Under the pieces are notes generated by a model. That model was not told the origin of the DNA. It did no database searches and worked only from the letters and a program-made list of their open reading frames with translations. Both the position numbers and the translations under genes were made by a program. A DNA stretch of 9,023 bases from Clostridia bacterium. GTDB taxonomy: Bacteria > Bacillota > Clostridia > Oscillospirales > Oscillospiraceae. This document shows positions 4,836 to 9,023 of the stretch, piece after piece (positions within the stretch are counted from its first letter, which is position 1; every line of letters begins with the position of its first letter). The DNA lies in assembly GCA_003245395.1 (NCBI GenBank), contig QKDF01000310.1, forward strand, positions 1-9,023, written 5' to 3'.

Positions 4836-6206
4836 ATGAAAACAGCTGTAATCGGAACCGGATATGTGGGACTTGTAACGGCGGTGTGTCTGGCGCAGTG
4901 GGGTCATGAGGTTGCCTGCGTGGAAACGGACAAAGCCAAGCTTCGCTTGCTGCGGGCAGGGCGTCCTACGATCATGGAGACACAAGTGGAGGAACTGATG
5001 CTGGAAAATGCCCAGCGCCTCTCCTATACAGACGACTGTGCGGAGGCCTGCGCAGGTGTGGAGGCGGTTTTTCTGTGCGTGGGAACGCCGGAGCGGGAAG
5101 ACGGTTCCGCCGACCTGACCCAGGTCTTTGACGCTGTACGGCAGATTGCCCGGACAGCCACGAAAGATTTGGTCTGCGTGGTCAAATCCACGGTACCCAT
5201 TGGAACAAATGACCGATTGGAGCAGCTGTTTCTGGAGAAAGCGCAAGGCGGCATCCGCGTGGAAATGGCCGCCAACCCCGAGTTCCTGTCCCAGGGAACC
5301 GCCGTACGCGATTTTATGCAAGGGCCGCGAGTGGTGTGCGGCGTGAAAAGCCCGCGTGGAGAGTCGGTTTTGCGGGCGCTGTACGCGCGCTATACAGGCC
5401 AAATTATTGTTACGGATTGCCGGACAGCCGAAATGATCAAATATGCCTCCAACAATTTTCTGGCTCTTAAGATTTCCTATATCAATGAAATTGCCAATCT
5501 GTGCGAGGCTGTCGGCGCAGATGTGGACGGCGTCGCCTTCGGCATGGGGCTTGATCCCCGGATCGGCCCCCGGTTTCTTCAGGCGGGAATCGGTTACGGC
5601 GGGTCCTGCTTCCCCAAAGACACCAAGGCCCTCCGGAAGCTGGCCCGGGTACACGGCTGCGAGTTGAAAACAGTAGCGGCGTCCATTGAGGTAAACGAGC
5701 GACAAAAGCTGTTGCTTCTGAAAAAATCAAAGACCTATTACCGCAGTCTGAAGGGACGAACGGTGGCCGTTTTGGGGTTGACTTTCAAGCCTGGGACGGA
5801 CGATCTCCGGGGTGCGCCGTCCCTTCAGATTCTGCCGGAACTGATCAAAAGAGGCGCTGTTGTGCGGGCCTGGGACCCAACTGGATACGAGCGTATACAG
5901 GGTGTCTGCCCCAGCCATATTGAATACTGCGGTAGGATCGAAGAAGCTGTTGCAGGAGCGGAGCTCTGCCTGATTCTGACGGACTGGCAGCAGATTCGGG
6001 ATTTCCCCCTCTCGAAATTTTCCATGCTGATGGCTCGTCCCGTGGTGCTGGACGGAAGGAATTGTTACAGCTTGGAGGCCGCTGAGCAGGCAGGGATTCT
6101 GTATCACTCTGTTGGGCGGCGTCTCGTTGTCCCTGAAAAGGCAAGTGTCCCCCTGCGTCAGCCAACCGTCCGCAGCCTAAAAGCCACGGAAGCCGTTCCG
6201 GTATAA
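4836..6206 (+). CDS. UDP-glucose 6-dehydrogenase (UDP-glucose/GDP-mannose dehydrogenase family)
   Basis: This 456-residue cytosolic enzyme should oxidise UDP-glucose to UDP-glucuronate in two NAD+-dependent steps. The three-domain fold is complete. The Rossmann start MKTAVIGTGYVGLV carries GxGYVG (7-12); VGTPEREDGSADL (82-94), KSTVPIGT (117-124) and NPEFLSQGTA (147-156) follow. The central helix has EMIKYASNNFLALKISYINE (199-218) with K202 and N206, the catalytic loop GYGGSCFPKD (253-262) has C258 and D262, and the C-terminal UDP-binding domain has GLTFKPGTDDLRGAPS (314-329). Length is normal. It overlaps nothing but follows the glycosyltransferase by one base, with AAAGGAG 6 bases before its ATG. 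GDP-mannose or UDP-N-acetylhexosamine dehydrogenases share these motifs; the FKPGTDDLRGAPS form favours UDP-glucose. It ends the operon, 31 bases before a terminator. Confidence 0.92.
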   Translation: MKTAVIGTGYVGLVTAVCLAQWGHEVACVETDKAKLRLLRAGRPTIMETQVEELMLENAQRLSYTDDCAEACAGVEAVFLCVGTPEREDGSADLTQVFDAVRQIARTATKDLVCVVKSTVPIGTNDRLEQLFLEKAQGGIRVEMAANPEFLSQGTAVRDFMQGPRVVCGVKSPRGESVLRALYARYTGQIIVTDCRTAEMIKYASNNFLALKISYINEIANLCEAVGADVDGVAFGMGLDPRIGPRFLQAGIGYGGSCFPKDTKALRKLARVHGCELKTVAASIEVNERQKLLLLKKSKTYYRSLKGRTVAVLGLTFKPGTDDLRGAPSLQILPELIKRGAVVRAWDPTGYERIQGVCPSHIEYCGRIEEAVAGAELCLILTDWQQIRDFPLSKFSMLMARPVVLDGRNCYSLEAAEQAGILYHSVGRRLVVPEKASVPLRQPTVRSLKATEAVPV

Positions 6207-6237
6207 GAGAGTTTTTTCAATTGGCAAATACGTTTTC

Positions 6238-6265
6238 AAAGGCTGCCCGCAACGGGCAGCCTTTT
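6238..6265 (+). terminator. Intrinsic terminator of the plus-strand operon
   Basis: AAAGGCTGCCCG (6238-6249) pairs perfectly with CGGGCAGCCTTT (6253-6264) around a 3-base loop, followed by one further T and a T-rich run (TTTTGGTT). It lies 31 bases past the dehydrogenase stop. Confidence 0.8.
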
Positions 6266-6268
6266 GGT

Positions 6269-6370
6269 TCATCCAAATATCTTTGCAGTGTTGCGGCATG
6301 GGCTTTCCCGTTGACGAAAAGCATCTGCTGTCTCGTACGGAAACAGCATGGCGTGATCGGCTTCAATCAT
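6269..6370 (-). pseudogene. Possible relic of a C-terminal coding segment
   Basis: A 33-codon minus-strand frame from an ATG at 6370 to a TGA at 6269 begins IEADHAMLFPYETADAF after the Met. The stretch looks protein-like and faintly recalls the histidine-bearing end of alpha/beta hydrolases, but an in-frame TAA lies eight codons upstream of the ATG and there is no ribosome binding site. It could be chance. The rest of the 6207-6643 gap holds two hairpins and the relic at 6453-6635. Confidence 0.15.
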
Positions 6371-6411
6371 GGTAGGGCAGTTTCTAATTTACATTGAAAA
6401 CCGGGGAATTT

Positions 6412-6443
6412 CAAAGGCCTCCAGCCATAGCTGGAGGCCTTTG
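6412..6443 (-). terminator. Stem-loop terminating the minus-strand HlyD transcript
   Basis: CAAAGGCCTCCAGC (6412-6425) and GCTGGAGGCCTTTG (6430-6443) form a perfect 14-bp stem with a 4-base loop. Only three T residues lie in the descending arm and the following bases are GAAATT, so efficiency is uncertain. Its place, between converging operons and beyond the relic, suggests it ends minus-strand transcription; it may work weakly in both directions. Confidence 0.6.
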
Positions 6444-6452
6444 CGCAAGGCG

Positions 6453-6635
6453 TTACATCACGAAGCCGTTTTCAATGCATTCCACTGTCAGTACACCGCT
6501 GTTTGAATGGAACTCTATCCGTTTCACACCCGATTCCACAGGGAATCTGTGGGCCACTCGTCCACATAGAAAACCGGTCTTCCGCGGTAACTGCTGTGAC
6601 GCTCATGTGTTCTTGCGGGCCTCGCGGAGTTTCAT
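6453..6635 (-). pseudogene. Interrupted small reading frame downstream of the HlyD gene
   Basis: One minus-strand frame reads MKLREARKNT, then a TGA (6605-6603), then 49 further codons ending at TAA (6453). The last 30 residues (for example GVKRIEFHSNSGVLTVE, then CIENGFVM) alternate hydrophobic and polar residues as real beta strands do. A GGGTGAG ribosome-binding-like sequence precedes the ATG at 6635, overlapping the HlyD stop. A second frame over the same bases also reads protein-like (PVFYVDEWPTDSLWNR), so an older gene broken by frameshifts is possible. I do not recognise the family. It stands where the ABC ATPase gene of an HlyD-MacB-type operon would usually begin, but no Walker motif is present. 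Confidence 0.3.
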
Positions 6636-6643
6636 CAACACGC

Positions 6644-8425
6644 TCACCCATTGTGTCCCCCGCCTGAATAGCCACCAGCACCTTCACTTCTGCTGTAACT
6701 GCCGGACGACCGGTGATATTGCCTGTTGCTACCGGAACTGCCGCCAAACAGGAAGCCGGTGTTCTGCTGAGTCGTGGTGCTGCTGCCGCCGGTCTGCTTG
6801 GCATAGGCCACGGTATCTCCTGCCTGCAGGCCGCTGGTAATCGCAATATAGTCGTCTTCACTGATACCGGTGGTCACCTTGACATAGACGTATCCATCGG
6901 GTGTTGTCTCATCCAATGCGTTGGAAGCGCTGGGGGAGTCGGATGTAATCAGCACTCTATCGCCGTGAGACACCGCCGCCGCGGGAATCGTCAGGGCATT
7001 GTCGCTTTCCTTGATAACAATCTCAGCATCCACGTTCATGCCGGGCAGCAGATCATTCGTGCTGTCGATCCGGACGGTGACGGGATAGGTGGTGGTACCG
7101 CTGGTGGTCGTACCAGCCACGGAAACCTTGGTAACCGTACCGGTATAGGTCTTCCCTTCCGCCGCATCCGTCGTAATGTTGACGGTCTGACCGACCGCCA
7201 CCTTGCTGATGTCCAACTCGTCGATGTTCATGGTCATCTGCAGATAGCTCAGGTCATAAACGGTACACAGCGTATCTCCGGATTCCACATTGTCGCCCGC
7301 CTTGATCTCTTTATCCACAATGGTACCGTCAATAGGGGATGTAATGGTGTAGTTATCCAGCTGTTCCTGCACATTTTCCATAGACAGCTGGGCATTGCGC
7401 AGGGAGTCGTCTGCCTTTTGAATTGATTCGTCCAAGGCGTGCCCCGAGAGCGTCACAATCGTCTGGTCCTTGGAAACCGTACCGCCCTCCTCTACATTGA
7501 TGTCGGCCACTGAACCGGAAACAGAAGCAGTAGCCGTACCCTCGGCCTTGTATTCCAAGGTAGCACTGTCGCTGGAGTTACTGCCGGCGATGGAAGCAGT
7601 GGCCGCCTGTGTATCGGTCAATCCGCCGTTATTTTGTACCTGAATAACGACATAGCGGACAATCTGATTGCCGGTGAGAACCGTATCGGCACCGGAGATG
7701 GAATTCACTGTGCCGCTGAGCGTCTCAAAGGAGCCGTCCAGTGTGACCGTGGCGCTCTCACCCACATAGAATCCGGCCGCATCCGAGGAATCAAAGGGCA
7801 CCTTCAGTGTCATCACGCTGGCGTCCCGGACCGTTGCGATGGTCTCTCCTGCCGTCACGGAATCCCCTACGCTTATGTTGAGAGAAGCCACCATACCTGC
7901 CACCGGCGCCTTCAAATGGACACTGTCCACAGCATTGTCATAGCTCTGCTGCGCCTCGTTGAGGGAAATCTCGGCTTTTTCCAGACTGCTGGAGGCGTCG
8001 GAGGAATCGATCTTATACAGCACCGCATCCTTGGTCACGGTGTCGCCCTCATCAAAGTCGGCGGAGAGCACCTCGCCGCCGTTCAAAGTGGTCACCGTAT
8101 AGGAGTTGGCCGGTTCCAAAGTTCCGCTGGCGCTGAGTGATTCCGAGATGTCCCGGTTCTTTACCGCCACAGTCGTATAGGTTACCTCGCTACTGCTCTT
8201 CTTTTTTCCAAAGCGTACCAGTATAAAAGCCAGCACAGCAATCAACGCGAGCGCGAGGAGGAGCAATGTTCTCCCCATCTTTTTTTCGCTCTTCCAGTTA
8301 AGCAGGCTCCGCAATTTCTTTACCTTCGGCTCCGGATGGGTTTCACCCGCGGGCACAAGAGTTTCCTCTGACCGATGGGCGGCAGATTCCGCCTGGTTTT
8401 CCTGATCATACAAAACCTCTTTCAT
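6644..8425 (-). CDS. HlyD/YknX-type periplasmic-adaptor-like protein of an efflux ABC transporter
   Basis: This 593-residue membrane-anchored protein belongs to the RND/HlyD membrane-fusion family that in Firmicutes pairs with MacB-like ABC exporters. A charged cytoplasmic head (1-50) precedes one transmembrane helix (about 51-72, RTLLLLALALIAVLAFILV). Two lipoyl-like modules follow: the first with halves at about 100-141 (SGTLEPANSYTV, GDTVTKDAVLYKID) and 170-201 (LKAPVAGMVASLNISVGDSV), the second at about 293-327 and 360-391 (ITSPIDGTIVDKEIKAGD). Short helical hairpins lie at about 145-168 and 330-358. A beta-barrel (395-470, ending LLPGMNVDAEIVI) and a membrane-proximal domain (475-543) close the fold, with a Gly/Ser-rich tail. 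Start is the ATG at 8425; a TTG eight codons upstream is the alternative, and neither has a good ribosome binding site. Partner ATPase and permease genes are not visible. The substrate is unknown. Confidence 0.85.
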   Translation of the reverse strand: MKEVLYDQENQAESAAHRSEETLVPAGETHPEPKVKKLRSLLNWKSEKKMGRTLLLLALALIAVLAFILVRFGKKKSSSEVTYTTVAVKNRDISESLSASGTLEPANSYTVTTLNGGEVLSADFDEGDTVTKDAVLYKIDSSDASSSLEKAEISLNEAQQSYDNAVDSVHLKAPVAGMVASLNISVGDSVTAGETIATVRDASVMTLKVPFDSSDAAGFYVGESATVTLDGSFETLSGTVNSISGADTVLTGNQIVRYVVIQVQNNGGLTDTQAATASIAGSNSSDSATLEYKAEGTATASVSGSVADINVEEGGTVSKDQTIVTLSGHALDESIQKADDSLRNAQLSMENVQEQLDNYTITSPIDGTIVDKEIKAGDNVESGDTLCTVYDLSYLQMTMNIDELDISKVAVGQTVNITTDAAEGKTYTGTVTKVSVAGTTTSGTTTYPVTVRIDSTNDLLPGMNVDAEIVIKESDNALTIPAAAVSHGDRVLITSDSPSASNALDETTPDGYVYVKVTTGISEDDYIAITSGLQAGDTVAYAKQTGGSSTTTQQNTGFLFGGSSGSNRQYHRSSGSYSRSEGAGGYSGGGHNG

Positions 8426-8496
8426 AATTCGACGCCGTACCCTTATCAAAATTTGCCAGCTTACATAGCTGATGCTTTCCGCATTTTTTGTTGGTT

Positions 8497-8515
8497 ACCT
8501 TAAACGAACCTTAAA
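8497..8515 (-). promoter_or_regulatory. 11-bp-period direct repeat, probable response-regulator operator
   Basis: On the minus strand TTTAAGGT-TCG-TTTAAGGT is an exact 8-base repeat with 11-base period, 72 bases upstream of the HlyD start codon. One repeat per helical turn on the same face is the hallmark of OmpR/PhoB-family response regulators, which commonly control HlyD-ABC exporters in Firmicutes. It suggests a promoter of its own for the HlyD gene. No clear -10 box could be fixed. Confidence 0.6.
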
Positions 8516-8563
8516 TTGATGATAGGTTTGTCACTCCGCCGAATAAACCGCCTTATTCCCGCG

Positions 8564-9023
8564 TTACCACGCCTTGATGTAATCTGTCAGGTATTTCAGG
8601 GGGTCCACCCACTCTCCGTTTTCCGTAATGCCGAAATGCAGATGCGGGCCGGTGGCGTGCCCGGTGGCGCCCGTAATTCCGATGACCTGTCCCTGTGATA
8701 CGACATCACCCACGCTGACTTTGCGGCAGCTCATGTGCGCATACAGGGTTGTGTTCCCGCCTCCGTGATCGATGACCACATAGTTTCCATAAGAGCTGCT
8801 GAGCTGTGAGATGACCACCTTTCCGGCCTTGGCCGCCAGAACCTGCGTGGTATATCCCACACCACCGATATCTACGCCCTGGTGGTTTGTACTGCCGATG
8901 CCGCCGGGCGATACGCGCTTCCCGAACGGAGACGTGATGCGTTTGCTGACGGATTCCGGCCAGATGTATCCACCCAGCGTCTCTTTGCTTCCGCTTTGTG
9001 CGGCCAGCTGTTTTGCCAGCTGT
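8564..9023 (-). CDS. M23-family peptidase, C-terminal part (cut by right edge)
   Basis: This is a lysostaphin-type zinc metallopeptidase predicted to cut peptide cross-bridges of peptidoglycan outside the membrane. The last 152 residues are visible; the frame is open to the right edge, so the N-terminus is missing. Catalytic features are complete: the H-x3-D zinc pair in NHQGVDIG, the IDHGGGNTTLYAHMS core and HATGPHLHFGI with the H-x-H pair. The segment SPFGKRVSPGG before the first histidine is typical of M23 domains. The first visible residues QLAKQLAAQSGSKE look like the end of a coiled coil, as in EnvC-like proteins from clostridia. With zinc ligands intact, it is likely an active enzyme rather than only an amidase activator. 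It lies 138 bases upstream of the HlyD gene on the same strand, with only a weak 6-bp hairpin between them, so co-transcription is possible. Confidence 0.9.
   Translation of the reverse strand, partial: QLAKQLAAQSGSKETLGGYIWPESVSKRITSPFGKRVSPGGIGSTNHQGVDIGGVGYTTQVLAAKAGKVVISQLSSSYGNYVVIDHGGGNTTLYAHMSCRKVSVGDVVSQGQVIGITGATGHATGPHLHFGITENGEWVDPLKYLTDYIKAW

Noticed and set aside
4758..5705. 315-codon minus-strand frame opposite the glycosyltransferase and dehydrogenase genes
   Set aside because: It lies across two clear genes in antisense, shows no motif, and arises from GC-rich codon use.
6713..7426. Plus-strand 237-codon frame opposite the HlyD gene
   Set aside because: Its Gly/Val/Ile/His-rich translation is the mirror of the HlyD coding strand; no independent evidence of expression.
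8541..8560. Terminator after the M23 gene
   Set aside because: Only a 6-bp AT-rich stem (GAATAA/TTATTC) without a T run is present, too weak to call.

Overview
The window looks like chromosomal DNA of a mid-GC Gram-positive anaerobe, most likely a clostridium of the Oscillospiraceae type. The reasons are purine-rich GAGGAG-type ribosome binding sites, one TTG start, a lipobox substrate-binding lipoprotein, a clostridial-style HlyD/YknX adaptor with a short cytoplasmic head, and a balanced but GC-leaning codon use. This placement is inference from style, not from a marker gene. No RNA gene, CRISPR array or intact insertion sequence was recognised.

Left third (1-2340, minus strand): a phosphonate/phosphite-type ABC importer operon read right to left, phnD (binding lipoprotein) - phnC (ATPase) - phnE (permease, cut by the left edge). 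A perfect 16-bp stem-loop sits between phnD and phnC, and phnC starts with TTG behind a strong ribosome binding site. No C-P lyase or other phosphonate catabolic gene is visible, so the ligand is not settled.

Middle intergenic region (2341-3058, about 720 bp): an unusually rich non-coding stretch. It has a probable phnD promoter, a row of GTAAAA repeats, a long three-part hairpin, a very strong minus-strand terminator with no recognisable gene in front of it, a nest of inverted repeats, and a probable promoter for the plus-strand operon.

Plus-strand operon (3059-6206): three tightly packed genes encoding a zinc-dependent phospholipase C family protein, a GT4 glycosyltransferase, and a UDP-glucose 6-dehydrogenase. 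The spacing (15 and 1 bases) suggests one transcript and one job. The most economical idea is glycolipid or glycopolymer synthesis with a UDP-glucuronate-derived donor. Next to a phosphorus-uptake operon, phosphate-saving membrane lipid remodelling is an attractive but unproven hypothesis.

Right third (6207-9023, minus strand): a terminator zone between converging operons with two possible coding relics, then an HlyD/YknX-type membrane-fusion protein with a duplicated lipoyl-like module, then the C-terminal half of an M23 (lysostaphin-type) peptidase running off the right edge. An 11-bp-period direct repeat upstream of the HlyD gene looks like an OmpR-family response-regulator site. The ATPase and permease that normally follow such an adaptor are absent on the visible downstream side; a relic and a hairpin sit there instead.
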